From positions 1-10,694 of the forward strand of contig JAYWHK010000115.1 in the NCBI GenBank assembly GCA_043777755.1: a stretch of DNA of 10,694 nucleotides, written 5' to 3'. Shown piece after piece: positions 1-8,021 of the stretch. Each line of letters begins with the position of its first letter. Within the stretch, counting starts at the first letter, position 1. The notes beneath the pieces were generated by a model, which was not told where the DNA came from, did no database searches, and saw only the letters and a program-made list of their open reading frames with translations. This DNA comes from CANHEE01 sp043777755. Lineage in GTDB: Bacteria; Bacteroidota; Bacteroidia; Chitinophagales; Saprospiraceae. The position numbers were made by a program, and so were the translations under genes.

Positions 1-112
1 CTTCTCAAAAGGAAAAGCTATATAATTTTATGCTTATTAATTAGATAAACAAGCCTGATATATCCTCCAAAAATCTGAAAAACTGGAACATCGAGTAATA
101 CCTAAGATTTCT

Positions 113-153
113 AGTGGAGTTGTGTTATAGTCTTTGTATTACACAACTCCACT
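113..153. terminator. 13-bp perfect hairpin upstream of the kinase gene
   Basis: The arms AGTGGAGTTGTGT (113-125) and ACACAACTCCACT (141-153) are perfectly complementary around a 15-base loop. The downstream side continues CTTTAAT, a weak U-tract, so the likeliest role is a terminator for a gene to the left of the window. An attenuator in the kinase leader is also possible. The hairpin covers a GTG at 114 that is in frame with the kinase; a start buried in this stem is unlikely, which favours the ATG at 177. Confidence 0.5.
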
Positions 154-176
154 CTTTAATAAAACCCAACGATACA

Positions 177-2321
177 ATGCTGCCCATAAATTCTTTTTTC
201 CAAAAAAATACGATACTTTTGTTGTTGCTATTGTTCGGTAAAAATCAAAGTTTATATGCACAAAGCACCAATCTTTCTGTGTTGAGTGACGATTTTTTAC
301 TTAGCCTTTCCAAAGATTCTCTTCTATTTTATGAAAAAGAAGTACGTTTAATTGACCTACAAAAAGCATTTCATATCCACGATATTTTAATAGCAAAAGC
401 ACAATTAAGCAAAGACCCAATTGCTATTTATGACGCTTATAACCTAAAAGCAAAGCAATATCAAGCGGTCAATCAATACCACAACGCATTAGTTTATTTT
501 GATTCTGCGGCTTTTACAATCAAAGAAAAAAATTCTAAGTTATTTTTTGATACACAAATAGATCGTGCAGTTGTCTTTCAACAACAGCATCGTTATGGTG
601 AAGCACGAAACATTTACCTCAACATTTTACAAAAAACTGAAAATAGTAGAGATACTTTATACAAACATGTCAGCCTTTGTAATCTCGGTGTGCTGTTTGA
701 AGAAACAGGTGATTATCAAAATGCAATCCGCTATTATAAAGAAGCTTTATTTGCTGTGGAATTAGAAAAAAACAATACCTATGTTTGTGCTTACTTGGCA
801 AATTTATCTGACGCTTACAAAAGTAACAATCAGCCTAAAGAAGCCCTGATTTATATTGAAAAGGCTTATTCTATTGCAATGTCTGACCAAGATTTAGAAT
901 TGAAAAATAGAATTTTGATTGCTTATGCAGCTATTTTAGCCGATTTAGAACGGTTTGAAGAAGCTTTTGCAAAACTCGAAGAAGGTAAAAAGTACTGTGT
1001 AGGTGAATATATAAAACGCTATTTTAACAATATTTCTATTGCGAAAGCGGAGATTTTATACAAACAAAAAAATATCGTTGCAACCAAACAAATTTTGACT
1101 GAATGTTACAATCGTTTGCAAAACATTGCCAATAAAACGAAAATTACCTACCATTTAGGAGCTATTTATTTTGATGAAAAAAATATTCCAAAGGCAAAAT
1201 CACTTTTGGTGGAATGTCAAGGATTAGCCGAGCAGAATAATATCATGGAATATGCAGAAAAGTCGCATCGCTTATTGTATCGTATTTTTGACCAAGAAAA
1301 AAATGCAGTGAAGGCGTTGTTTCATCTAAAATCAGCAAATAATATTAGAGATACACTCCTAAATCTTGAAAAATCAGAACAAATCTCTATCTTACAATTC
1401 AAATTTGACTTAGAACAAAGCGAAAATAAGCTCAAAACTACCGAACTTAGAGCAAATAGAAATTTGATGCTACTGGGCATTCTTATGACATTGAGCATCA
1501 TTGGAGCGATGTTTTACATCATGTATCTCCGCAATCAGAACTATCGTGATGTAGTTGCTAAAAATAGTTTAATCGAAGCGCAAAAACAAGAATTGGAAGC
1601 CCAAAACAATATTTTAGAGTTGCAAAAAAGACAGTTAGAAGAGTCGAATACTTTGTTGAAACAGTTTTCTTATGCGGTGGCGCATGATTTGAAAGAACCT
1701 TTGCGTACAATCAGTAATTTTTCAACTATTATTCAAAGACGTTATAAGGCTTTGCTACCTGAGGAATCACACGAGTTTTTTGACTTTGTTAGCTCTGGTT
1801 CAAAACGTATGACGACTATGCTTGATGGTTTATTAGAATACGCTATTGTGAGTACAAAAAGCGAAGCAAAACAAGAATTTGAACTCAACGATGTATTAAA
1901 AGAGGTCACGCAAAGCCTTCACAAAAAAATTGAGGACAGCAAAGCCGTTATTCTCATGGAAGAAGAAATGCCAAAAGTGAATATGAGCCGTATTCATGCT
2001 GTCCAATTGGTACAGAATCTTATTAGTAATGGATTGAAATTTGCAGAAAAAGAACCTGCTATTGAAATAAATAGCCAAATTGTAGATAAACAGGTTATCC
2101 TAAGTATCAAAGACAATGGTATTGGTATAGACAAAGAAAGTGGTGCAAAGCTATTTAATCTATTTCATAGAGTCCACAAAGACAACAGTAAATTTGAAGG
2201 GACTGGTGTAGGGTTGGCTCTTTGCAAAAATATTGCTGAGAAATACCAAGGTAAGATTTGGTTTGAATCAGAAGTCAATCAAGGCACAACCTTTTTTGTA
2301 CAATTGCCATTGGCAGCGTAA
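177..2321 (+). CDS. TPR-containing transmembrane sensor histidine kinase
   Basis: This is a two-component sensor kinase that should sit in the inner membrane and autophosphorylate on histidine. From the ATG at 177 it has 714 residues: a signal peptide or first membrane anchor at about 1-29 (a run of leucines, then YAQS), a helical TPR-like region at about 80-400 (for example the repeat around GVLFEETGDYQNAIRYYKEA), a membrane helix at 429-450, and a coiled coil at 460-495. HisKA follows with the H-box AHDLKEPLR (H503). HATPase_c shows the N-box around N614/N618, the G1 box DNGIGID (646-652), the F-box around LFHRVHK and the G2 box GTGVGLAL (675-682). All catalytic boxes are present and there is no receiver domain. 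The TPR array is probably periplasmic and acts as the sensor, which is inference from topology. An in-frame GTG at 114 would add 21 residues but lies inside a hairpin and gives no signal peptide. No response regulator gene is adjacent, so the partner is unknown. Confidence 0.93.
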   Translation: MLPINSFFQKNTILLLLLLFGKNQSLYAQSTNLSVLSDDFLLSLSKDSLLFYEKEVRLIDLQKAFHIHDILIAKAQLSKDPIAIYDAYNLKAKQYQAVNQYHNALVYFDSAAFTIKEKNSKLFFDTQIDRAVVFQQQHRYGEARNIYLNILQKTENSRDTLYKHVSLCNLGVLFEETGDYQNAIRYYKEALFAVELEKNNTYVCAYLANLSDAYKSNNQPKEALIYIEKAYSIAMSDQDLELKNRILIAYAAILADLERFEEAFAKLEEGKKYCVGEYIKRYFNNISIAKAEILYKQKNIVATKQILTECYNRLQNIANKTKITYHLGAIYFDEKNIPKAKSLLVECQGLAEQNNIMEYAEKSHRLLYRIFDQEKNAVKALFHLKSANNIRDTLLNLEKSEQISILQFKFDLEQSENKLKTTELRANRNLMLLGILMTLSIIGAMFYIMYLRNQNYRDVVAKNSLIEAQKQELEAQNNILELQKRQLEESNTLLKQFSYAVAHDLKEPLRTISNFSTIIQRRYKALLPEESHEFFDFVSSGSKRMTTMLDGLLEYAIVSTKSEAKQEFELNDVLKEVTQSLHKKIEDSKAVILMEEEMPKVNMSRIHAVQLVQNLISNGLKFAEKEPAIEINSQIVDKQVILSIKDNGIGIDKESGAKLFNLFHRVHKDNSKFEGTGVGLALCKNIAEKYQGKIWFESEVNQGTTFFVQLPLAA

Positions 2322-2409
2322 TAGAAAAATATCGTTTCATGCAACCTATCATTTTCTGAGGTGTCATTAAGAGAAACAAATATTTTTAACTTTACAATTT
2401 ATAAAAATT

Positions 2410-3078
2410 ATGAAAAAAATAATTTTCTTCGTATTGCTTTTAAGTGCATATTTTTCTTTTAACGCATTCCAGTGTTCAACGAACATGGTTGGAAATGGCA
2501 ATCGTATCACAAAAGAATTGACAGGTTTATCAGATTTTAATGCTATTGCAAATGGCATCGTTGCAGACATCGAATTGGTCAAAGGCGATACTTACAAAGT
2601 CGTTTTTGAAGGTGACGAAAATCTTTTGGAAGCGATTCGTGTAGAAATCAAAGGTAAAAGTTTGAATTTTGAAAATAGAAAAAGCTATTCTTATATGTCT
2701 TCACGTTCTAACATCAAGTTTACAGTAACGTTACCAGAATTAGAAGACATCGCATTGGGTGGTTCGGGCAGCATTGTTACAAAAAGTGATTTTAACTCAG
2801 AAAAAATGAGTATTGCGTTGGGTGGTTCGGGCGATATTCGCTTGACAGGCAAAGCAAAATACCAAGAAGTTGCCATCGGTGGTTCAGGAGATATTGATTT
2901 GAGTAATTTGATAGGCGAAAAAGGAGAAGTTTCAATTGGCGGCTCTGGCAATGTGAAAATCAATGTTTCTGAGCGTTTGGAAGTTGCCATTGCAGGAAGT
3001 GGCGATGTTGAATACCAAGGTAATCCAAGTGTAAAAGAAACGGTGGTTGGTTCTGGTGAAGTGAAAAAAAGAAGATAG
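2410..3078 (+). CDS. Secreted GIN-domain (DUF2807) head-domain protein
   Basis: The protein has 222 residues with a hydrophobic N-terminal signal at 1-20. C22 follows AFQ, a poor lipobox, so lipidation is doubtful. The body matches the GIN/DUF2807 family, called putative auto-transporter adhesin head domain, a right-handed beta-solenoid fold common in Bacteroidota; its function is not established. Family hallmarks are the opening around LSDFNAIANGIVADIELVKG, then VTLPELEDIALGGSG and regularly spaced turns: GGSG at 117-120, 138-141, 157-160 and 177-180, AGSG at 195-198 and VGSG at 213-216. The spacing of 18-21 residues fits one solenoid rung per repeat. The C-terminus KKRR has no sorting signal and no membrane anchor. 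The gene starts 88 bp after the kinase on the same strand, so read-through is possible, and it ends before a strong terminator. A near-consensus -7 box (TAACTTTA, 2387-2394) lies just upstream but lacks a clear -33 element. Confidence 0.88.
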   Translation: MKKIIFFVLLLSAYFSFNAFQCSTNMVGNGNRITKELTGLSDFNAIANGIVADIELVKGDTYKVVFEGDENLLEAIRVEIKGKSLNFENRKSYSYMSSRSNIKFTVTLPELEDIALGGSGSIVTKSDFNSEKMSIALGGSGDIRLTGKAKYQEVAIGGSGDIDLSNLIGEKGEVSIGGSGNVKINVSERLEVAIAGSGDVEYQGNPSVKETVVGSGEVKKRR

Positions 3079-3149
3079 GGAATTGTAGATATTAGATATT
3101 GCATTGATTGGGTAGTATTTGATTATCTCTTTTTAGCCTGAAAGTAAAG

Positions 3150-3194
3150 AAAAAGCCTATAATTTATTGAAAAACAATAAATTATAGGCTTTTT
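3150..3194. terminator. Bidirectional intrinsic terminator between convergent genes
   Basis: The 20-base arms 3150-3169 (AAAAAGCCTATAATTTATTG) and 3175-3194 are perfectly complementary around a five-A loop. On the plus strand the stem runs into seven Ts (3190-3196). On the minus strand it ends in five Ts. It serves the GIN-domain gene on the plus strand and the phosphatase gene on the minus strand, whose stop codon directly abuts the right arm. Confidence 0.92.
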
Positions 3195-3695
3195 TTATGC
3201 TGGTGATAAATCCTTTTTAGGACACCACTTTTGTTTTAGTGTAGTCGTTTTTTTACTAAATTTTTTCCAGTCATTTTCTTTAAATTCAAGATGAATGACG
3301 GAACAGGTTGGCATTTCGCCTATAAAATCTCCATTTTCTGCCAAGTCAAAAGTAAAATCAGAAATACCAGGATTGTGACCAAACAAAAATACAGTATTGT
3401 ATTGATTGTCAAGGTTTTGTATTTGATTTAGAATCTCGATTTTAGAAGCGAGATAAAGATCTTTTGTTTTTTTGATTAAATTTTCGTTGAATTGAAGCTC
3501 GTGGGCAAAGTAATGCGCTGTTGAAATTGTCCGTTGTGCAGAGCTTGTAATAAAAAAATCAGCTTTCAAATGCCCAAACAATTGAGCCATTGCTTTAGCG
3601 TCACTATGCCCTCGTTCATTGAGTGGCCTGTCAAAATCACTTAATTCAAATTCCCAACTTGACTTCGCATGGCGAACTAAATAAATATTTTTCAT
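3195..3695 (-). CDS. SixA-like histidine phosphatase family protein
   Basis: This 166-residue cytoplasmic protein belongs to the histidine phosphatase (phosphoglycerate mutase-like) superfamily, small SixA branch. The catalytic RH motif is at R8-H9 within YLVRHAKSSW; H9 would be the phospho-acceptor. The second arginine is R55 in SSAQRT, and the second catalytic histidine is H107 in LFGHNPGIS. The run DRPLNERG (22-29) is typical of SixA proteins. Length and motif order match the family, with no cap insertion. Characterised SixA removes phosphate from a histidine-phosphotransfer domain. Bacteroidota members are mostly uncharacterised, so the substrate is open. A sensor kinase lies about 0.9 kb away on the other strand, but it has no HPt domain and proximity alone is weak evidence. 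The start ATG at 3695 places the RH motif at the usual distance from the N-terminus. Confidence 0.9.
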   Translation of the reverse strand: MKNIYLVRHAKSSWEFELSDFDRPLNERGHSDAKAMAQLFGHLKADFFITSSAQRTISTAHYFAHELQFNENLIKKTKDLYLASKIEILNQIQNLDNQYNTVFLFGHNPGISDFTFDLAENGDFIGEMPTCSVIHLEFKENDWKKFSKKTTTLKQKWCPKKDLSPA

Positions 3696-3985
3696 AAAAT
3701 GGTTTTATCTTATCCAAATGAGTGGACAGAATTGTGTTGTTATTTAGTAATAAGTTTTAGTTGATAAATTTTAGATACTACTTCTTGAAGGATTAGTTGT
3801 AAAAAAACAAATATTATATAATTGCTATACATGCTATTTTATACTGTCACAAATGTAAGATAAATATTTGTATAGACAATTACATTAATTCGTTAAATAA
3901 ATCTTAAAATTTCAATATATTTTATTTTATTAAGTGTTGCGACAAAAACGGTTAATTTTTTGTAAATACTTACGACTTTTCATGC
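3696..3985. other. AT-rich intergenic region between two minus-strand genes
   Basis: These 290 bp contain no credible coding frame. They should hold the 3' end signals of the hexosaminidase gene and the promoter of the phosphatase gene. The only hairpin near the hexosaminidase stop is weak and AT-only (ACAAAAA at 3942-3948 with TTTTTGT at 3957-3963). A promoter candidate lies at 3850-3879. Confidence 0.6.
3850..3879 (-). promoter_or_regulatory. Candidate Bacteroidota promoter for the phosphatase gene
   Basis: Read on the minus strand, TACATTTG (3857-3850) matches the Bacteroidota -7 box TAnnTTTG. A TTG (3879-3877) lies 19 bases upstream, within the usual range for the -33 element. The implied leader to the phosphatase start is about 150 nt, which is long, so this is a moderate call. 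Confidence 0.42.
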
Positions 3986-5665
3986 CTACTTGGATTGACG
4001 ACTGTCTATTATTTTATTCTTTTCAAAATGAAATAAACGATTCTTAAAATCTATCCAGTTTTTATTTTCTTTATTCGTCCAAAGCACCTCTGACAAGGCA
4101 TAAGCTCTTGGAAATGTCATATACTCTACCATTTCTGGCGTTTTTATGTATTCTGTCCAAACATTTCCTTGCGCACCGAGTATGAATTTCTCCTCCTCTT
4201 TTACCAGACCATTTGGAATTGGGTCATAAGAATAAGTATGTTCCAAAGTGTTCACTCTGCCCATAGCTAAGGGTTCTTTTGCTTTGTCGGGTTGTTGGTA
4301 AAAGTTAAAATAACAATATGCTTCGGGTGACATAATCACATCGTGGCGTTGTTGTGCTGCTAAAATGCCTCCTTTTTCACCTCTCCAACACATGACCGTT
4401 GCATTGTCAGAAAGACCACCTTCTAAGATTTCGTCCCAACCAATGAGTTTTTTTCCTTTTTCATTCAAAAAACGTTCAATTCTTTTGACAAAATAACTTT
4501 GGAGTTCAAACTCATCTTTCAAACCTTCCTCTTTGATGCGTTTTTGGCATTTTTGACAAGTTTTCCAACGGATTTTGCTACATTCATCACCTCCAATGTG
4601 GACATATTCACTTGGGAAAAGCTCAATAGTTTCACTTAAGACATCTTCTAAGAACTGAAAAGTTTCTTCTTTCGGACAAAAAACATCATCGTAACTGCCC
4701 CAACGAGTCCCAACTTCCAAAGGCTTCTCTGCACAACTGTACTCAGGATACGCTGCCAAAGCCGCCAAAGCATGACCAGGCATTTCTATTTCGGGAACAA
4801 CGGCCACGAAACGAGTTTTTGCATACTCAACTACTTCACGGATTTGATTTTGTGTGTAAAAACCGCCATAAGGTTTTTTGTCAAAACGTTGCGGACGATT
4901 TTTGTGGCTACCAACCAAGGTTTCTTTTCGTTGTGCGCCGATAGATGTCAATTTAGGATACTTCTTGATTTCGATGCGCCAGCCTTGATCTTCAGTCAAG
5001 TGCCAATGAAAACGGTTGTACTTGTTTGCAGCCATTTTATCAATGTATTTTTTTATAAAATCCACTTCAAAAAAATGACGACCTACGTCCAAATGCAAAC
5101 CTCTCCAACTAAATCTTGGCTCATCTTTTATTTCGCAACAGGGTACTTCAAGTTTTAGATTAGGAACAATACTGTTTTGTTCGATTGCTGCGGGAAGCAT
5201 CTGTCTGATGCTCTGCATAGCGTAAAAAATTCCTGCCGCGCTTTTACTTTTGACGTAAATTTTATTTTGGGTCACAATTAGTTCGTAACCTTCTTCATTT
5301 TTTATGTCTGCACTAAGTTCGATGGCAATAACATTCTTTTCTGCAATAGTAGAGCTTGTATTTAATCGAAATCCAGCAGATTTTTCGATTTTTTCAATTA
5401 AATAATTGACCGCCAATTCGACATCTTCTGCGCCAATCGGTAGTATAAAAGTAGTATTTTTATTAATTTGAAAAACACCACCTTGTATTTTTAAATCGTT
5501 TGGCTTGGGAATAATATTAACCGTTTTCACTTCTGGAATCTCAAATGATTCAGCAGTCGTTTCGATGGGTACAAATTTGGTTTGGAGAAAAAAGAACAAT
5601 GAAAAAATGAGCGAAATGTTCATGTTGAAAATAGAAGCTGATATTTTTTTATAAAAAACACTCAC
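3986..5665 (-). CDS. Secreted beta-N-acetylhexosaminidase, GH20
   Basis: This enzyme hydrolyses terminal N-acetylglucosamine or N-acetylgalactosamine from chitin oligomers, glycans or muropeptides, and is probably periplasmic or surface-exposed. The 559-residue product has an N-terminal signal (hydrophobic run about 16-28), a GH20b-type N-terminal domain at about 48-180 opening with VNIIPKPNDLKIQGGVF, and the GH20 barrel at about 184-530. Barrel landmarks are RGLHLDVGRHF (188-198), NRFHWHLTEDQGWRIEIKKYP, VPEIEMPGHALAALAAYPE, and the catalytic HIGGDE at 356-361, where D360-E361 is the substrate-assisted pair. GWDEILEGG (409-417) and NVWTEY (501-506) complete the active site. The start is GTG at 5665; an ATG at 5623 (residue 15) is possible but would remove the two lysines that make a proper signal-peptide n-region. 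There is no C-terminal carbohydrate-binding domain, so this is the compact form. It is transcribed divergently from the next gene. Confidence 0.93.
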   Translation of the reverse strand: MSVFYKKISASIFNMNISLIFSLFFFLQTKFVPIETTAESFEIPEVKTVNIIPKPNDLKIQGGVFQINKNTTFILPIGAEDVELAVNYLIEKIEKSAGFRLNTSSTIAEKNVIAIELSADIKNEEGYELIVTQNKIYVKSKSAAGIFYAMQSIRQMLPAAIEQNSIVPNLKLEVPCCEIKDEPRFSWRGLHLDVGRHFFEVDFIKKYIDKMAANKYNRFHWHLTEDQGWRIEIKKYPKLTSIGAQRKETLVGSHKNRPQRFDKKPYGGFYTQNQIREVVEYAKTRFVAVVPEIEMPGHALAALAAYPEYSCAEKPLEVGTRWGSYDDVFCPKEETFQFLEDVLSETIELFPSEYVHIGGDECSKIRWKTCQKCQKRIKEEGLKDEFELQSYFVKRIERFLNEKGKKLIGWDEILEGGLSDNATVMCWRGEKGGILAAQQRHDVIMSPEAYCYFNFYQQPDKAKEPLAMGRVNTLEHTYSYDPIPNGLVKEEEKFILGAQGNVWTEYIKTPEMVEYMTFPRAYALSEVLWTNKENKNWIDFKNRLFHFEKNKIIDSRQSK

Positions 5666-5799
5666 TATACTTTACTGAAATTCAAATCAATATATATAGC
5701 ATAAAAAAATATCAAAATAGTTTGTAGTATGTTTCCTTAATTTTTTTGCAAAATAGAACGTTTTTATCAAAAAAGCTAATTTTTTTCATTTGAAAATTT

Positions 5800-5807
5800 T
5801 ATCTTTG
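5800..5807 (+). promoter_or_regulatory. -7 box TATCTTTG upstream of the GT-C-like gene
   Basis: TATCTTTG is an exact match to the Bacteroidota -7 consensus TAnnTTTG and lies 21 bases before the ATG at 5829, implying a very short leader. The -33 element at the expected distance is only a T-run without a clear TTG, so the promoter is judged mainly on the -7 box. It would drive the membrane protein and phosphatase pair. Confidence 0.5.
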
Positions 5808-5828
5808 TAAAAATATTAAAGTAGGCTT

Positions 5829-7469
5829 ATGGAAAAATCAACTTTTTTTAACAGCGAGGTAGGCGTTTTTTTTAAGAAAAACATAGAAACTATTTCTTTT
5901 GGTTTGATGCTATGTTCAGTATTATTTCCATTGTTTTGTGTGGATTATTTGGTGACTGGCGATGGTCCTTGTCATTTTTACAATTCTAATATTTTGAACA
6001 ATTGGCATTTCAAAAACCAAGCATCGTTTTATAAGCCTTTTTATCAATTGAATTACCATCTTGAGCCGAACTGGATTACCAATGCTATTCAACTCCCGTT
6101 AATCAATATTTTTTCAGTTATTTGGGCTGAAAAGATATTTTTTTTACTCTATTTTTTGACATTTTCATTTGGATTTAGAAGATTAATTGTGGCGATTAAT
6201 CCCAATTCTGTTTTTCTTTCTTCTGTCGGATTACTCTTTGCGTGGAGTCATATATTGATGTTGGGCTTTACCAATAATTCATGGAGTTTTGCTTTGTGGT
6301 TTTGGGTCGTTGCCATTTGGATAGAATCCTTGCACAAAGACAGTCAAGAAAAAAATGCGCTACTTTTGTTGTTCTTTCTTCTGATTTACTTTGCGCATCC
6401 TATGGGAATGATGTTGAGTTTTATCTCCATTGCTTGTATCACTTTTTTCTGGGGTATATTTATTTCAAAAAAAGCATTAGATATTTTTCAATTTTATAAA
6501 ACACAGTTTCTTAGGATTATTCTTGTGGCTGGACCAGCAATTATATTGTTTTTACATTTTTTCCTTAGGAAAGAATGGTCTGTTGAAGCAAAAAAAGTCC
6601 TTTCAGGAAATGATGTCCTTGGGATATTCAAACTTATCGCATTGATAAATGTAAGTAGTAAGGAAAGAGATTTGGTCTGTGGTATTGCTATTTTTATTTT
6701 ATTGCTCTTTATATTTGCACTTACATTGAGGATTTTAAACCGAAAAATTGAATTGAAAGATGGTTTATTTTTACTATCGATTTGTATTTTATACATTACT
6801 TTTAATCCTCCAAGTAGTTTTTCAGGAGGCTTAGAAATCGGTGTAAGATTAGGTGTTTTGCCCTATATTGCAATGATTTTTTGGATTGCAGTAACAAATT
6901 TTGCTAATTGGGTAAAAATCTCAGTGCCTTTTGTTGCTTTATTTTTTTCGATATGTTTAGCAGCAGTACGAGTTCCTGTATTGATAAACGCCTCAGAATA
7001 TGCATCGGAAATAGTTTCTGTCAAAGATCAAATTCAAGACCAATCAAAATTATTGGTTCTGAATTATGATTGGATTGGAAGAACACTTGATAACAAAGAA
7101 ATTGCCAATAGGATTTGGTTGTTTAATCATGTAGATTGTTATTTGGGAGCATACAAGCCTTTGGTTATTTCAGACAATTATGAAGTAAATTTTTGGTACT
7201 TCCCTGTGATTGAACGCTGGGAAACCAATATGTATAAAAAAACAAGTGTTGAAGGTATGACTTTTGACAACAGACCACCTCGGGCAAACTTTTTAAATTA
7301 TCCCAAGGAGGCAGGAGGTCAAAAAATTGATTATGTTTTGATGCTTTCTTATCGTGACGAGTTTAGCCAACATCCTTATACAAAAGAAATTTTTACTCAA
7401 CTTGATTCTGCTTATACACAAGTTTTTAAATCCAATAATGCTCGTGCTATTTTATACAAATTAAAATAA
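5829..7469 (+). CDS. Polytopic membrane protein, GT-C glycosyltransferase-like, function unknown
   Basis: I do not recognise a named family. The 546-residue protein has about 9-11 hydrophobic helices over residues 22-385 (for example 22-42, 101-121, 127-145, 178-212, 228-246, 282-301, 311-325, 341-357, 363-384), then a soluble C-terminal part of about 160 residues. The first extracytoplasmic loop carries TGDGPCHFYNSNIL (43-56), with D45 and H49. An acidic residue in the first loop after helix 1 is the catalytic signature of the GT-C fold (lipid-phosphate-sugar-dependent transferases such as the PMT and ArnT types), so a role in transferring a sugar to a surface polymer or protein is plausible. 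This is inference from topology and one motif only. Other fixed-looking points are LEPNW (78-82) and YFAHPMG (187-193). The downstream phosphatase starts 7 bp after the stop codon, so the two are likely co-transcribed. Confidence 0.85.
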   Translation: MEKSTFFNSEVGVFFKKNIETISFGLMLCSVLFPLFCVDYLVTGDGPCHFYNSNILNNWHFKNQASFYKPFYQLNYHLEPNWITNAIQLPLINIFSVIWAEKIFFLLYFLTFSFGFRRLIVAINPNSVFLSSVGLLFAWSHILMLGFTNNSWSFALWFWVVAIWIESLHKDSQEKNALLLLFFLLIYFAHPMGMMLSFISIACITFFWGIFISKKALDIFQFYKTQFLRIILVAGPAIILFLHFFLRKEWSVEAKKVLSGNDVLGIFKLIALINVSSKERDLVCGIAIFILLLFIFALTLRILNRKIELKDGLFLLSICILYITFNPPSSFSGGLEIGVRLGVLPYIAMIFWIAVTNFANWVKISVPFVALFFSICLAAVRVPVLINASEYASEIVSVKDQIQDQSKLLVLNYDWIGRTLDNKEIANRIWLFNHVDCYLGAYKPLVISDNYEVNFWYFPVIERWETNMYKKTSVEGMTFDNRPPRANFLNYPKEAGGQKIDYVLMLSYRDEFSQHPYTKEIFTQLDSAYTQVFKSNNARAILYKLK

Positions 7470-7476
7470 GTTTCAA

Positions 7477-8004
7477 ATGCAAAAAGCCATTTTTCTCGAC
7501 CGTGACGGTGTTCTTAACCACGATAAAGTAGATTATGTTTATACTATCGAAGAATTCAAAATCTTTGATGGCGTGGCGGAAGCCTTGCGATTGTTCAAAG
7601 AAGCAGGTTTTAAATTGATTGTGATTACCAATCAATCTGGCATTGCCAAAGGAATTTATACAGAAAAAGCTGTCTTCGATTGTTTTGATTACCTGCAAGC
7701 AGAAACGGGAAATCTTATTGACGATATGTATTTTTGTCCGCATCACCCAAAATTTGACATCGTTTGTGCTTGTCGAAAACCAGGTCATAAAATGATTTTG
7801 GACGCTGCACTAAAACACGACATTGATTTGTCAAAATCTTATATGATTGGCGATGCACAACGGGACATCACCGCTGGAAACAATGCAGGCGTAACGACGA
7901 TTCACATTAACAATGGCAAAGAATCTGCCGAAAATACTCATTTTTCTGCCAAAAATTTATTAGAATCCACTCAGTTTATATTCAAAGAACCAAAAAAATT
8001 ATGA
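7477..8004 (+). CDS. HAD-IIIA phosphatase with structural zinc site, GmhB/HisB-N type
   Basis: This 175-residue cytoplasmic HAD hydrolase removes phosphate from a small metabolite. Motif I is FLDRDGVLN (D8 nucleophile, D10 acid/base), motif II is ITNQSG (T51), R100-K101 lies in CRKP, and motif IV is IGDAQRDITAG (D126, D130). A Cys/His zinc site is visible as CPHHP followed by CAC (C87, H89, C97, C99), which defines the GmhB/HisB-N subgroup. CPHHP resembles GmhB (heptose 1,7-bisphosphate 7-phosphatase), but the loop between H89 and C97 is shorter than the one I recall for E. coli GmhB and closer to HisB-N. No other heptose-pathway or histidine gene is present, so the substrate stays open between heptose bisphosphate and another sugar phosphate. 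Coupling to the upstream membrane protein suggests a surface-glycan role. The ATG at 7477 puts motif I at the usual N-terminal position. Confidence 0.9.
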   Translation: MQKAIFLDRDGVLNHDKVDYVYTIEEFKIFDGVAEALRLFKEAGFKLIVITNQSGIAKGIYTEKAVFDCFDYLQAETGNLIDDMYFCPHHPKFDIVCACRKPGHKMILDAALKHDIDLSKSYMIGDAQRDITAGNNAGVTTIHINNGKESAENTHFSAKNLLESTQFIFKEPKKL

Positions 8005-8021
8005 TAAATTGGCTTCTACGT

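Noticed and set aside
1..48. Possible tail of an upstream plus-strand gene (15 codons then TAA)
   Set aside because: It is too short to support and the product is not recognisable.
2691..3104. 137-residue minus-strand open frame over the GIN-domain gene
   Set aside because: Its proline-rich repeats are the antisense shadow of the GGSG repeats; the plus-strand gene has a signal peptide and a family match.
4772..5158. 128-residue plus-strand open frame inside the hexosaminidase gene
   Set aside because: It is antisense to the GH20 catalytic domain and has no recognisable features.
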